Notes: generated from the letters alone by a model not told the origin. Shown: positions 35,009 through 44,036, counted from the first letter of the stretch. The stretch is 64,000 bases of DNA from AP-15 sp963818695 (GCA_963818695.1 CAWFTG010000009.1:434001-498000), one strand, 5' to 3'. Program-made: numbers and translations.

Positions 35009-36223
35009 TCAACCCCAAAGCTGGCGAGTGGCGCGCGCGGCGCCCTCTACCAGCGCTTCGAGCTTGGCCCAGGCGATGTCGGGGTGGACCCGGCCGCCCA
35101 GGCCGCAATCGGTCGAGGCGATGACCCGCTCCCGGCCGACCAGGTTCGCAAAGCGAAGAATGCGTTCGGCGACGAGCTCGGGATGCTCGACGACATTGGT
35201 GGCGTGGCTGACGACACCGGGCAGGATCACTTTGTCGTCAGGCAATTCGACGTCCTGCCAGACCTTCCATTCATGCTCGTGGCGGACATTGCCGGCCTCG
35301 AACGAATAGGCGCCCGCATTGACGATCAGCATCAGTTCGACGATGTCGCGCATCGGGATGTCGGTCGTGTGCGGCCCGTGCCAGCTGCCCCAGCACAAAT
35401 GGAAGCGGATCCGGTCCTGCGGCAGGCCGCGGATCGCGTGGTTGAGGGCCTCCACCTGAACCCTCGCGAACTTCTGGTACTCCTCGACTTGCGGCTCGGG
35501 GTTGATCATGTCCCAGTCGGTAGCGAGGGCAGGATCGTCGAGCTGAAGGATCAGCCCAGCGTCGACGATCGCCCGATATTCCTCGCGCATTGCCTCGGCC
35601 GAGGCGAAGAGGAACTCTTCCTGGGTCTTGTAGAAGGTGTTGCCGATCCGCGTGGTGCTACCCGGGGCGATAGAGGTCATGAAACCTTCCTCCGCGCCGG
35701 CCAGGGTCAGCGCCGCCTTGAAATTGGCGATATCGGAGTTGATCGCGGCGTGGCCGGTATAGGTCAGAGCCCCGACACACACCGGACCTGTGGCAGGGCG
35801 CGGTCCGGTTGTAATGCCCGAATCGGGGTCCGCGTAGGCCGCCGCGAACCGCACCCGGTCGCGCCGATCGGAAAAGCTGGTCAGCACAACTTCGCCCGGA
35901 CGAGACCGCCTCGGCGGCATATCGCGCATATCGGGCCCGCTGTGATCGAGCCCGCCCAGACGGTGGAAACAGTAGCTGAGCCACGCACCGTAGTTGACGC
36001 GGTGCCCCATCGATTTGCCGAATTCGCCGTCGCCTGGGATGTCGATGCCCAGTTCCCTTTGACGCCGCACGACGTCGGCCACGGCGCCTCGGATTTTCTC
36101 CTGAAAGGCGCGCTCGTCGGTTGCCTCCCCCGCTTCACGGGCTCTGTTCGCTGTGATCAAATCATCGGGGCGCGGCAGACTCCCGACATGACTGGTGAGG
36201 ATATGATCGGAGCTGGTCTTCAT
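35009..36223 (-). CDS. Cobalamin-independent methionine synthase II-like (MetE C-terminal domain) protein
   Basis: MetE C-terminal-domain proteins transfer methyl (or related) groups using zinc. The 404-residue protein begins ILTSHVGSLPRPDDL and shows the barrel motifs LGIDIPGDGEFGKS, RFHLCWGSWHGPHTTDI (zinc His and Cys), MLIVNAGAYSFEAGN and ASTDCGLGGRVHPDIAW (zinc Cys). It lacks the N-terminal MetE domain that binds folate, so the methyl donor is probably not methyl-tetrahydropteroylglutamate. Substrate unknown. Confidence 0.85.
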   Translation of the reverse strand: MKTSSDHILTSHVGSLPRPDDLITANRAREAGEATDERAFQEKIRGAVADVVRRQRELGIDIPGDGEFGKSMGHRVNYGAWLSYCFHRLGGLDHSGPDMRDMPPRRSRPGEVVLTSFSDRRDRVRFAAAYADPDSGITTGPRPATGPVCVGALTYTGHAAINSDIANFKAALTLAGAEEGFMTSIAPGSTTRIGNTFYKTQEEFLFASAEAMREEYRAIVDAGLILQLDDPALATDWDMINPEPQVEEYQKFARVQVEALNHAIRGLPQDRIRFHLCWGSWHGPHTTDIPMRDIVELMLIVNAGAYSFEAGNVRHEHEWKVWQDVELPDDKVILPGVVSHATNVVEHPELVAERILRFANLVGRERVIASTDCGLGGRVHPDIAWAKLEALVEGAARATRQLWG

Positions 36224-36325
36224 GATCCCTCGGCCCTGAAGGAGAGGCTCGACGCATCGCGGCTACATTTTTTGAAGTTTGCAATCCCTGGGGTGCGGGC
36301 GCCACGGGCTGCCCCGGTGACCGGT

Positions 36326-36964
36326 TCAGCCCGGATCGGAGGCGGACTTTTCGTTCACGCAGCGCAACAGCCTCCAATAGCCGAACAAATTGCTGGGCCG
36401 CACCTCGCGGATCGATAGTCGGCTATCGCGCCGGAACGTGTCGAACGGGAAATCGGCATGAAAGCCGATATGGCGGGCGAGCCCGGCCAGGCGTTTTTCG
36501 ATAAAGCGCGCCAGCAAGTGGTCGCTGGTGAAGTGATTGACAACGACGATGGTCCCGCCGGGGATGCAGACGCGGCGCATTTCGGCGGCAAAGCGCGCCG
36601 GGTTCGGCACAACCGAGGCGACGTAGAGGGCGAGCACGGCGTCGAAAGAATTTTCGGGAAATTCGAGGTTCTCGGCATCCATCAGGTGCAGACCCTCGAC
36701 ATGGGAAAGCCGCAGGCGCTCCGCCCGCCGCCTCGCCTTGGCCAGCATCTCCTGCGACACGTCGATGCCGGTGACCCGCGAATCCGGACGGAAATGGGGC
36801 AGCGACAACCCGGTGCCGACGCCGACCTCGAGGATGTGCTGGCCCGGCCGATCGTTGGCGATGCGCACCGCCTCCTTGCGCCCCGGGTGAAAGACCGGGC
36901 CGAAAACGATGTCGTAGGAGCCGGAAAACAGCCGGTATGTGCGGATCGTATCGTGCAGGTCCAT
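36326..36964 (-). CDS. SAM-dependent methyltransferase, PmtA-like (phosphatidylethanolamine N-methyltransferase)
   Basis: The 212-residue class I methyltransferase has a SAM motif ILEVGVGTGLSLPHF, GIDVSQEMLAKARRRA and FDAVLALYVASVVPNPARF. The N-terminus SGSYDIVFGPVFHPGRKEAV is characteristic of Rhodobacter-type PmtA, which makes phosphatidylcholine from phosphatidylethanolamine. Likely membrane-associated. Moderately sure of the substrate. Confidence 0.8.
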   Translation of the reverse strand: MDLHDTIRTYRLFSGSYDIVFGPVFHPGRKEAVRIANDRPGQHILEVGVGTGLSLPHFRPDSRVTGIDVSQEMLAKARRRAERLRLSHVEGLHLMDAENLEFPENSFDAVLALYVASVVPNPARFAAEMRRVCIPGGTIVVVNHFTSDHLLARFIEKRLAGLARHIGFHADFPFDTFRRDSRLSIREVRPSNLFGYWRLLRCVNEKSASDPG

Positions 36965-37339
36965 TGTCTCACTTTCTTGGTCGTCCGAAGGACCGGCGCG
37001 ATCCGCCGCCCCTTTCCGGAGCCGGCAGCCCGACCCACTGGTTAACCTAGCGGTAGCATTTCAGCGGCGCCAGGTCATCCGGGAAACGCAGCCGTCGAAC
37101 AACAGTTGCATGGATTCCCGGTCGAGGCCGGTTCGGCCCCTTTCGCTGCCCCACGGGAATGTGTAGGGAAGGCGGCTCAAGCAAGCAATTTTTGGGTGAA
37201 TTACGAAGCGCAAACGGGCGACCTACATCTAGCGCAACGGAAGGGGAGACCATGCGGCCCGGACGATTATTCAATCGGCGCAGCACCCGGCACCCGAGAC
37301 CTCGGCGGATATGACCGCATTGAACGCGGAGACCATTTG
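36965..37339. other. Intergenic region, no feature seen
   Basis: I see no supported gene, RNA or strong repeat here. It separates pmtA from a toxin-antitoxin-like cluster on the opposite strand. Confidence 0.5.
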
Positions 37340-37510
37340 ATGGATTCGACACCGATCGTGATCGACAGCGGCGCTGAGCTGGCCCGGGCGCGCGCGCCGG
37401 TCGATCGGCTGATGAAATCGGATCATCCGGCCGACAGCCCTAGGCTCGGGGCACAAACGCGCCTGATCGCGGCTCATGAGGAACAAAACTGGTCACCGCG
37501 GCCTGCGTGA
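37340..37510 (+). pseudogene. HigA-like antitoxin N-terminal remnant
   Basis: A 56-codon ORF (MDSTPIVIDSGAELARARAP, DSPRLGAQTRLIAAHEEQNW) resembles the first ~60 residues of HigA-type antitoxins, whose pattern is an acidic start followed by D(S/T)PE..RLDVLATLIEAYE..HW. The helix-turn-helix half is missing: the frame ends after SPRPA and overlaps the start of the next gene. An upstream GCGGAG could be a ribosome site. It may be a truncated antitoxin or a chance likeness. Confidence 0.4.
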
Positions 37511-37514
37511 GGCG

Positions 37515-37918
37515 ATGAAACTCGACACCACCTCGCTCGGCAATGCGGTGCGGCGCCTCCGCGAAGGCCTTGCTCGTTACGAGCGCGAGCCGACCGACGA
37601 GCAGGTTCGCGACGGGCTGATCCAGCGCTTCGAGTTCACCTATGAGATCGGCCACAAGATGCTTAGGCGGTATCTTAAGGAAGTAACGCCATCACCCGGC
37701 GAAATCGACGAATGCCCTTTGCAGATTTGATCCGGACCGGAAACGCTCAGGGCCTGCTGCAAGGCGACTGGCCGGTCTGGCGCCGCTTTCGCGAAATGCG
37801 CGCCCGCACGAGCCACACCTACGATGTCAAGGTCGCTTCGGAGCTTGCCGCTGGGATCTCGGTTTTCCTGGAAGAAGCCGAGCACCTCTACGCCGAACTG
37901 CAACGGCGACTCGCATGA
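37515..37918 (+). pseudogene. HEPN-domain (HI0074-family) partner of nucleotidyltransferase, frameshifted
   Basis: Rejoining two frames gives a complete ~134-residue four-helix HI0074-type protein: LGNAVRRLREGLARYEREPT, LIQRFEFTYEIGHKMLRRYL, KEVTPSPGEIDE, then after a one-base loss near 37710 MPFADLIRTGNAQGLLQGDW and REMRARTSHTYDVKVAS. The R-x4-H element (RARTSH) matches the HEPN RNase motif. As written, translation stops at 37730 after ~70 residues. Its natural stop overlaps the MNT start (ATGA). Confidence 0.75.
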
Positions 37919-38253
37919 CCCAACCCTTGCATCCCGACTTGCCGACAGATCACCGTCGGCTGGTGCTCAATATACTACGTGCGCATTTACCGCAGAGCAC
38001 CCGGGCATGGGTGTTCGGCTCGCGGGCGACGGGCCGGGCAAGACCTTACTCCGATCTCGATTTGGCGATCGATGCCGGGCGACGATTGACGCTTTATGAA
38101 ATTGCCACACTGACCGAGGCGTTCAGCGACAGCGATCTGCCCTACAAGGTCGATCTCGTCGATTGGCACGACATCAACGACCGTTGGCGGCAGATGATCG
38201 CGGCCGAGCGCGTCGTCTTGACCGAGGCCGCACACCCCGATGCTGCCGGATGA
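37915..38253 (+). CDS. Minimal nucleotidyltransferase (MNT, HI0073 family)
   Basis: The 112-residue protein has the pol-beta-type motif GSRATGRARPYSDLDLAID (GS-x10-DxD) and a third carboxylate in PYKVDLVDW. In HEPN/MNT toxin-antitoxin modules the MNT AMPylates or inactivates the HEPN RNase. Here MNT is intact while the HEPN partner just upstream (ATGA overlap) is frameshifted, consistent with loss of the toxin and survival of the antitoxin. Confidence 0.85.
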   Translation: MTQPLHPDLPTDHRRLVLNILRAHLPQSTRAWVFGSRATGRARPYSDLDLAIDAGRRLTLYEIATLTEAFSDSDLPYKVDLVDWHDINDRWRQMIAAERVVLTEAAHPDAAG

Positions 38254-38318
38254 GGGTATGCCTGCTGAATTTGTCGAGTTGGGACACCGACCAGGCCGCG
38301 TTCGGCTGCCTACCGACG

Positions 38319-39287
38319 TTAGCCGACGAGGACGACGGAGGGGCGCCTGGCGGGTTTCGGCCAGCGCGCGGCGACGAGCGGTAAGACTTCGTCGATCAGC
38401 CGGCGGGTTTGGAACATCATTTCTTCGTCGCCGCGGGCAGCGGGGCGCAGAATGAATTTCGAGACGCCGGCGGCGATGTAGCCGGCGATGCGCTCGATAA
38501 TCACCTCGGCGTCGCCGATCGCGAAATAGCGTGAGGGGTCGCGGCCGGTGCGCTTGCGGTAGGCTTCGAACACCCGGTCGAGACCGGGGTCGTCAGCCCG
38601 GCCGAAGCGGAACGGGATGCCGGCGCCGTAATGGTCGTCGTCGATCGCTCGGCCCTCGGCGGCTGCGGCGTCGCGGATCGCGATGATGACGGGGGCGACC
38701 TGGTCCGGCGTTTCGGCGCCCGCCTGCCAGCCGGTGCCGAACCGCGCCGTGCGTCGGATTGCCGCTTCGGACGACCCGCCGATCCACATCGGCAGATCGG
38801 GCTGCACCGGCTTCGGCGAGATCGAGGCGCCGGTAAGGTGGTAATGGACACCCTCGAAATCGACCGTTTCCTCGCGCCACAGCCGGCCGATGATCTCCAG
38901 ACCTTCGTCGGTCTTGCGGCCGCGCGTCTTGGTGTCGAGGTTGAGCGTGCGCCATTCCGGCGCGAGCGGGCTGCCGATCCCGAAGGCCGGCAGCAGGCGG
39001 CCTTCGGACAACACGTCGATCGTCGCGCATTGCTTGGCGAGTAGGACCGGATCGCGGAACGCGAGCGAGAGCACATTGACGCCGAATTTGAGGCGGCGGG
39101 TCCGTCCAGCGAGCGCCGCCATGACCGACATGCATTCGAGGATCGGCTCTCGGCTGACGACCCGGTCGGTCTGCCACAGCGAGTTGACGCCGCCCGCCTC
39201 GCACAAATCGACCCAGCGCCAAAACCCGCCGACGCCGGAGAACGGAAATTCCATCAGGCCGAGCCCGATCGCGACGTTCCTCGGCAT
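38319..39287 (-). CDS. LLM-class flavin-dependent oxidoreductase (probably F420-type)
   Basis: The 322-residue protein starts NVAIGLGLMEFPFSGVGGFW and has NSLWQTDRV, AGRTRRLKFGVNVLSLAFRD, EGRLLPAFGIGSPLAPEWRT and DLPMWIGGSSEAAIRRTARF. These match the F420-dependent LLM group. It faces the same way as the neighbouring ABM protein (59-base gap) and away from the second LLM gene downstream of the ArsR regulator. Substrate unknown. Confidence 0.85.
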   Translation of the reverse strand: MPRNVAIGLGLMEFPFSGVGGFWRWVDLCEAGGVNSLWQTDRVVSREPILECMSVMAALAGRTRRLKFGVNVLSLAFRDPVLLAKQCATIDVLSEGRLLPAFGIGSPLAPEWRTLNLDTKTRGRKTDEGLEIIGRLWREETVDFEGVHYHLTGASISPKPVQPDLPMWIGGSSEAAIRRTARFGTGWQAGAETPDQVAPVIIAIRDAAAAEGRAIDDDHYGAGIPFRFGRADDPGLDRVFEAYRKRTGRDPSRYFAIGDAEVIIERIAGYIAAGVSKFILRPAARGDEEMMFQTRRLIDEVLPLVAARWPKPARRPSVVLVG

Positions 39288-39346
39288 CGTGCCCTCCTCT
39301 ACCGGATTGCGGTGCGCGGATTACCAGGCTAGCAGCAAAAGAACTG

Positions 39347-40006
39347 TTATACGACCCTCGGCACCGGCGGGTAGTATTGAGGGGCTTCCGCACGGTCGAA
39401 CATCCCGTAATCACGAATTACCCGAACGCGGCGGTGGCGAATATCTGCGGCGACTTGCGGGCCAATAGACGACGCATCACGCCATGACGTAAGGAGAATG
39501 AATTTCCCGGGCTGGACGATGCTTTCGAAAACATCCCAGCCGACCACTCCGGGATGGGCTGTGTCGAGCAATCCGAGCCGGGCGGCAACATCACTGGCAT
39601 CCGGTTTGTCCGGCAGGCCTTCCAGAGCGGCTTCCGACAATACGATCAGCTTGGCCGCGGCCGCGGTCTCGTCAAACCGCTGCTCGCGAAGAACTTGGCC
39701 GGCGGGCAGCCAATTATCGGCAGTGATCTCGCCGACCCGGAGATGATAATCGCCGAAGATTTCGGTCCGGCCCTTTTGTTGAACTGCGTGATGACGGGCG
39801 CGGGTGCGCCAGCAGACCACCGCCTTCTCGTCCCGCCATATCGAAAGCGACAGTAGCCAACCCTTCCGGCGAAGGCTGGAAAAGCGCTCATTGTCGATAA
39901 ACCCGTCGATCTGTTCCAGTTCGGGCCGTAGCAGTTTGGCGTAGCCGAGATAGGCCTCCCACTGTTCCGGCTTGGGGTTCACCTCAAAAATCACTGCGAA
40001 CATCAT
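39347..40006 (-). CDS. Two-domain antibiotic-biosynthesis-monooxygenase (ABM-fold) protein
   Basis: The 219-residue protein holds two ferredoxin-like ABM-type domains: MMFAVIFEVNPKPEQWEAYL and RRKGWLLSLSIWRDEKAVVC in the first, KLIVLSEAALE and GWDVFESIVQPGKFILLTSW in the second. Members oxidise polyketides or act as small quinol or heme-linked monooxygenases; others have no known activity. It diverges from the ArsR gene across 116 bases that should contain both promoters. Confidence 0.75.
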   Translation of the reverse strand: MMFAVIFEVNPKPEQWEAYLGYAKLLRPELEQIDGFIDNERFSSLRRKGWLLSLSIWRDEKAVVCWRTRARHHAVQQKGRTEIFGDYHLRVGEITADNWLPAGQVLREQRFDETAAAAKLIVLSEAALEGLPDKPDASDVAARLGLLDTAHPGVVGWDVFESIVQPGKFILLTSWRDASSIGPQVAADIRHRRVRVIRDYGMFDRAEAPQYYPPVPRVV

Positions 40007-40122
40007 CTCTGCTCCCGATCAAGATGTACCGTTCACTTGGCAGGCGGTCCAACGCGATCACTACGGCCAATTCCGTAGTATTGCGCGCTGACATCACGGC
40101 GGCGCAGGCTTAATTTGCCGTT

Positions 40123-40818
40123 ATGGAACCAGTTCAGCCATCGCTCGCCGAAGTTGCCGCGCTCGTCGGCAATCCCGCTCGCGCCAACATGTTGACGGCG
40201 TTGCTCGACGGCCGCGCGTTGACGGCCACCGAGCTCGCCTTTGCCGGGGGCGTCGCGCCGCAGACTGCGAGCGGCCATCTCGCCAAAATGACCGAAGGCC
40301 GGCTTCTGACCCTGGCAAAGCAGGGCCGGCACGCTTATTACCGGCTCGCCTCACCGATGATCGGCCGGATGCTCGAAAGCATCATGGCGGTCGCCGCCGA
40401 CGGTCCGCCGCGGTACCAGTCGCGGTGGCGCGGCGGCGACGCGCTGCGCAATGCGCGCACCTGCTACGACCATCTGGCCGGGCGCCTCGGCGTGGCGCTG
40501 GCCGACGCGCTGGCGGCGCGGGATTATGTTGCGCTGTCTGAAGACGGCGGCATGGTCACGCCTGAGGGCGAGGCGTTCTTGTTGAAATTCGGCGTCGACC
40601 CGCGCGAAAAGAGCCCGTCTCGCCGACCCTTCTGCCGGCCGTGCCTCGATTGGAGCGAGCGCCGGACGCATCTCGCAGGCGCTCTCGGGGCGGCCCTTGC
40701 GGCGCGCTGCTTCGATCTCCACTGGGTCGCCCGCATGCGCGACACCCGAGCGCTGCTTGTTACCGAGGAAGGCAAGCACGGGTTCTTCGAGACGTTTGGC
40801 GTCACGCTGGCCGCCTGA
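40123..40818 (+). CDS. ArsR-family winged-helix regulator
   Basis: The 231-residue protein has an ArsR helix-turn-helix: VGNPARANMLTALLDGRALT, ELAFAGGVAPQTASGHLAKM and RLLTLAKQGRHAYYRLAS. A C-terminal ~130-residue half (RNARTCYDHLAGRLGVALAD, CRPCLDWSERRTHLAGALGA) matches a longer ArsR group. Only isolated Cys residues are seen, with no classic ELCVCD metal site, so an organic effector is likely. It sits between the ABM/LLM pair and another LLM gene, the probable targets. Confidence 0.82.
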   Translation: MEPVQPSLAEVAALVGNPARANMLTALLDGRALTATELAFAGGVAPQTASGHLAKMTEGRLLTLAKQGRHAYYRLASPMIGRMLESIMAVAADGPPRYQSRWRGGDALRNARTCYDHLAGRLGVALADALAARDYVALSEDGGMVTPEGEAFLLKFGVDPREKSPSRRPFCRPCLDWSERRTHLAGALGAALAARCFDLHWVARMRDTRALLVTEEGKHGFFETFGVTLAA

Positions 40819-40879
40819 GGCTTGCGTCGGGCGCACGAGTTGTGGCCCGATCCTGACCGATGGGTCGCGAGGTCAGATA

Positions 40880-41926
40880 ATGAGAGTGTTCACGACACTA
40901 CCGCAGGAGGAACTGCGCAAGGTCGCGCCAGCGGCCCGGGCGATCGAGGCTGAAGGCTATGACGGCGTCGCCTCGATGGAAAATAAGCACGACCCGTTCC
41001 TGGCGCTCGCGGTGGCGGGGGCCGCGACCGAGCGCATCGAGCTCCACACCAGCGTCGCGATCGCTTTCGCCCGCACGCCGATGGCGGTCGCTCAAACCGG
41101 CTGGGACCTGGCGGGCGCGACCGGCGGCCGCTTTGTCGTGGGCCTAGGCTCGCAGGTCCGGGCGCACAACGAGCGGCGCTTCTCGGTGCCGTGGACACCG
41201 CCGGCGCCGCGCATGCGCGAATACGTCCAGGTCCTGCGCGCGATCTGGCACTGCTGGAAAACCGGCGAAAGACCCGGCTACGAGGGTCAGCACTACCGTT
41301 TCACGTTGATGACCCCGAACTTTGCGCCCGAGCCGATAGACGCGCCGCCGCCCCCGGTGATGATCGCCGCGGTCGGTCCGTTGATGCTCAAAGTGGCGGC
41401 CGAGGAATGCGACGGCGTCAAATTGCACGGCTTCTGCACCCGCAGATACATCGAGGAGGCGGTCATGCCGCGCCTCGCCGATGGTCTCGCAAGGAGCGGG
41501 CGCAAGCGCGAGAATTACGAGATCTCAGGCGGCGGCTTTCTCGCCACCGGCCCGGACGACGCAACGGTTGCGCGCATGTTCGAGTGGGTGCGCGAACGCG
41601 TCGCCTTCTACGGCTCGACCCAGGCCTATTGGCCGGTCTTTGCGGTGCACGGGCTCGAGGATCTGGGCCATAAGCTCAACGCGATGACGAGGCAGGGGAA
41701 ATGGAGCGAGATGGCCAAGGAGGTGCCCGACGACGTCGTGCAGCTGTTCGCCGCGGTCGGCCGCTACGACCAGATCGTCGACGCCATCACCCTGCGCTTT
41801 GGCGGGCTAACCGACGCGCTGAACGCGCGAGCCAATGCCGCCCAACCCGGCCCACTGCCGCGCGATCTAATCCAAGAGATCCGCCGGATCCCGCACGCCT
41901 TCCGGGGCTTCAAACGCGCCGCTTAG
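40880..41926 (+). CDS. LLM-class oxidoreductase, TIGR03617-like F420-dependent group
   Basis: The 348-residue protein starts MRVFTTLPQEELRKVAPAAR and shows ERIELHTSVAIAFARTPMAV, GGRFVVGLGSQVRAHNERRF, MREYVQVLRAIWHCWKTGER and PVMIAAVGPLMLKVAAEECD. This pattern is the TIGR03617-type F420-dependent group. The start ATG is 61 bases after the ArsR stop, same strand, so they may be co-transcribed. Substrate unknown. Confidence 0.85.
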   Translation: MRVFTTLPQEELRKVAPAARAIEAEGYDGVASMENKHDPFLALAVAGAATERIELHTSVAIAFARTPMAVAQTGWDLAGATGGRFVVGLGSQVRAHNERRFSVPWTPPAPRMREYVQVLRAIWHCWKTGERPGYEGQHYRFTLMTPNFAPEPIDAPPPPVMIAAVGPLMLKVAAEECDGVKLHGFCTRRYIEEAVMPRLADGLARSGRKRENYEISGGGFLATGPDDATVARMFEWVRERVAFYGSTQAYWPVFAVHGLEDLGHKLNAMTRQGKWSEMAKEVPDDVVQLFAAVGRYDQIVDAITLRFGGLTDALNARANAAQPGPLPRDLIQEIRRIPHAFRGFKRAA

Positions 41927-42144
41927 ACGGGTACTACAAGCCCCGGATCGTCGGGACCGGCACCCTGCTTTCCTCCGGCAAACCCGCTTTCCGCAGGCGC
42001 GCCAGCAAGCGCTCGAACTATGGGGAGCAGTAATCGGCAGCATTGACTAGTACAGAGATTCCAAAATATCAATAAGTTGCGTCTGACTTTCCATTCCGGA
42101 CGAAATCTGGTATGAGGACGACGGGGATTGGATAGGGGGAATCC

Positions 42145-42325
42145 ATGGTAGCTCCGCGTCGAGTTATCGCCTTGCCGACTGTCGCGGGGCAGCGGCAACG
42201 CTTGCTGGAGATTTCACGGTCTCGGACGGAGCCGACGAGCCGCGTCGAACGGGCGCGGATTATCTTAGCCTATTTGAAGGAGCCGTCGGCCTATGAGGTG
42301 GCGCGCACGATCGGAGTGACGCACC
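42145..42325 (+). mobile_element. IS630-family transposase N-terminal scrap
   Basis: Sixty codons from the ATG (with GGGGGA upstream) read RVERARIILAYLKEPSAYEV then ARTIGVTHQ, the N-terminal helix-turn-helix of IS630-type transposases. The DDE catalytic part is absent. The frame then runs into the reverse complement of a broken LLM gene at about 42320. The ~100 bases upstream (TA-rich, from about 42040) may be the element's left end; I see no matching inverted repeat or right end. Confidence 0.6.
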
Positions 42326-43047
42326 AGATCTTTTCGGCCCCGCTGTCGGTGACGAAAAACGCCCGAGTGACCCCGACCCGCATCGGATCGAAGCGGCGTC
42401 CGGTTGCTTCGAAGGCGTCTTTGTACACCGCGATTGACTGGCCGACATCCTGGGGCGAGGCATATTGGCCGAGCAGCAGATTATAACCCTGTTGCGCGAC
42501 CCGGCGTACCGAGCGCTCGCCGCCGGCGCCCATCCAGATCGGCTGGTGGGGTTTTTGCGCGGTCGGCGGCTCGACGACGATGTTGTCGAACTGCCAAACC
42601 GGCCGCGGTGCGAAAACGCCTCCTCGGCGGTCCACGCCTTGCGGATGACATCGAGGGCTTCGTCGAAGCGTGCATCGGCCTCTTCCATCGGCACGCAGAA
42701 CCCAGCGAATTCATTATATCGATAGCCCTTGCCGATGCCGAAATCGAGCCGGCCTCCGGAAACTAGGTCGAGGGTTGCCGCCTGTTCGGCCAGCAGCACC
42801 GGATTGTGCCAAGGCAGTACGATCACCGCCGTTCCGAGCCGCAGCCAACGGGTGCGCGCGCCGAGCCATGTCAGCAAGTTGAGCGTCGCGGAGACCTGGC
42901 CGTAGCCGGTAAAGTGGTGGTCAACCACGAAAGTCCCGTGAAAGCCGAGCGCTTCAGCCTTGAGGTTTTACTCGATGAAATCACGAAATCCCTCGCTGCT
43001 GTCGACTTCGGGGCCGCCGCGCCGCTGCCGAAAAGACCAAACTGCAT
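42318..43047 (-). pseudogene. LLM-class oxidoreductase, frameshifted and truncated by an IS630 scrap
   Basis: The start MQFGLFGSGAAAPKS has a GGAG site. A shift follows, then SEGFRDFIE and an in-frame TAA where Tyr is expected, then NLKAEALGFHGTFVVDHHFT, HNPVLLAEQAATLDLVSGGR and GIGKGYRYNEF. Another shift near 42600 leads into WQFDNIVVEPPTAQKPHQPI, WMGAGGERSVRRVAQQGYNL and MRVGVTRAFFVTDSGAEKI. The C-terminal ~90 residues are missing: the sequence joins the transposase scrap. Two shifts, one stop and one truncation make this a clear pseudogene. Confidence 0.85.
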
Positions 43048-43201
43048 TGCTCCAATTTCCTTGCAGCGCTCAATTCACTTTGGAGATTATCGCGAGCGAC
43101 AATTTCTCCAAATCCTTATCTTGATTATCGCCACATTGCAGCGGCATAAGACAACATTAACCAAGTGCGCCACCTTTGCAGCTCGTCACATTCCAGGTAC
43201 C

Positions 43202-44020
43202 GTGGTAATCCGACGCTCGGCGCTACTGCTCGGCTTGGTGCTTGGCGGCTGTGTTCCGCCTGCGTCAGCGCCGTCCCCGGGGGTACTGCCGCCGCCGACG
43301 GCAGCCCTCGACGCGCACATCCCGCCTTTCGCACGCTGGCCGTATCAGGCCTTTTCGCGCGAGGCAGCGGTGCAGATTGCGTTGCGCGAATGGCGAGCGT
43401 TTGGCCAGCCGGTGGTGTTTCCGAACACCGAATTGCCCGAAGACGAGGAGCGCGAAGAGGGGCTTTGGCAGCGGGTCGGCGAATATTGGTGGCTGGGGCT
43501 CGATCCGCGCTGGCGGCAGCAAAGTTGGACCGGCGTCCACGACGAGAACGGCGTCATCTTCCCGGCTTCAGAAGATGGCAATTACGCCTGGTCCGCCGCC
43601 TTTATCTCCTACGTGATGCGAATTGCCGGAGCCGGTAGTCGTTTCCCTTACTCGGAAACCCATTCCGATTACATCAACGCGGCGCGGCGTCATGGTCTCG
43701 GGCTCGAGCCGGGAACCGCACTCTCCGCCGAGCGGGACGAGTTCTACGCCCCGCAACGCGGCGATCTGATCTGTTACTGGCGGGGTCGGCAACCGGTTTC
43801 ATATGACGAGCTGCCGACCGGCCGCTTTCCGGGCCATTGCGATATTGTCGTCGCGATCCACCAGGGTTACCTCGATGTGATAGGCGGCAATGTCGACAAT
43901 GCCGTCGCAATGAAGCACATCCCGACCACCGCCGACGGTCACCTCGCCGGCCCCGACGGCATAGTCATCGATCCCGACCACCATTACTTCGTGGTGCTGC
44001 GGGTCGAATATCTGCGCTGA
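43202..44020 (+). CDS. DUF2272 lipoprotein
   Basis: From a GTG start the 272-residue product has a signal with lipobox (LLLGLVLGGC) and then the DUF2272 region: EAAVQIALREWRAFGQPVVF, SEDGNYAWSAAFISYVMRIA, PYSETHSDYINAARRHG, PQRGDLICYWRG and FPGHCDIVVAIHQGYLDVIG. The W-S/A-F-I and late C/H-D residues recall NlpC/CHAP-type cysteine peptidase folds, but the usual nucleophile Cys is Ser/Ala here (AWSAAFIS). Likely outer-membrane anchored. Confidence 0.78.
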   Translation: MVIRRSALLLGLVLGGCVPPASAPSPGVLPPPTAALDAHIPPFARWPYQAFSREAAVQIALREWRAFGQPVVFPNTELPEDEEREEGLWQRVGEYWWLGLDPRWRQQSWTGVHDENGVIFPASEDGNYAWSAAFISYVMRIAGAGSRFPYSETHSDYINAARRHGLGLEPGTALSAERDEFYAPQRGDLICYWRGRQPVSYDELPTGRFPGHCDIVVAIHQGYLDVIGGNVDNAVAMKHIPTTADGHLAGPDGIVIDPDHHYFVVLRVEYLR

Positions 44021-44036
44021 AACGCCTCGATGATCC

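Noticed and set aside
36224..36325. Possible SAM riboswitch before the MetE-like gene
   Set aside because: The ~100-base gap shows no SAM-I or SAM-II core sequence or matching stems.
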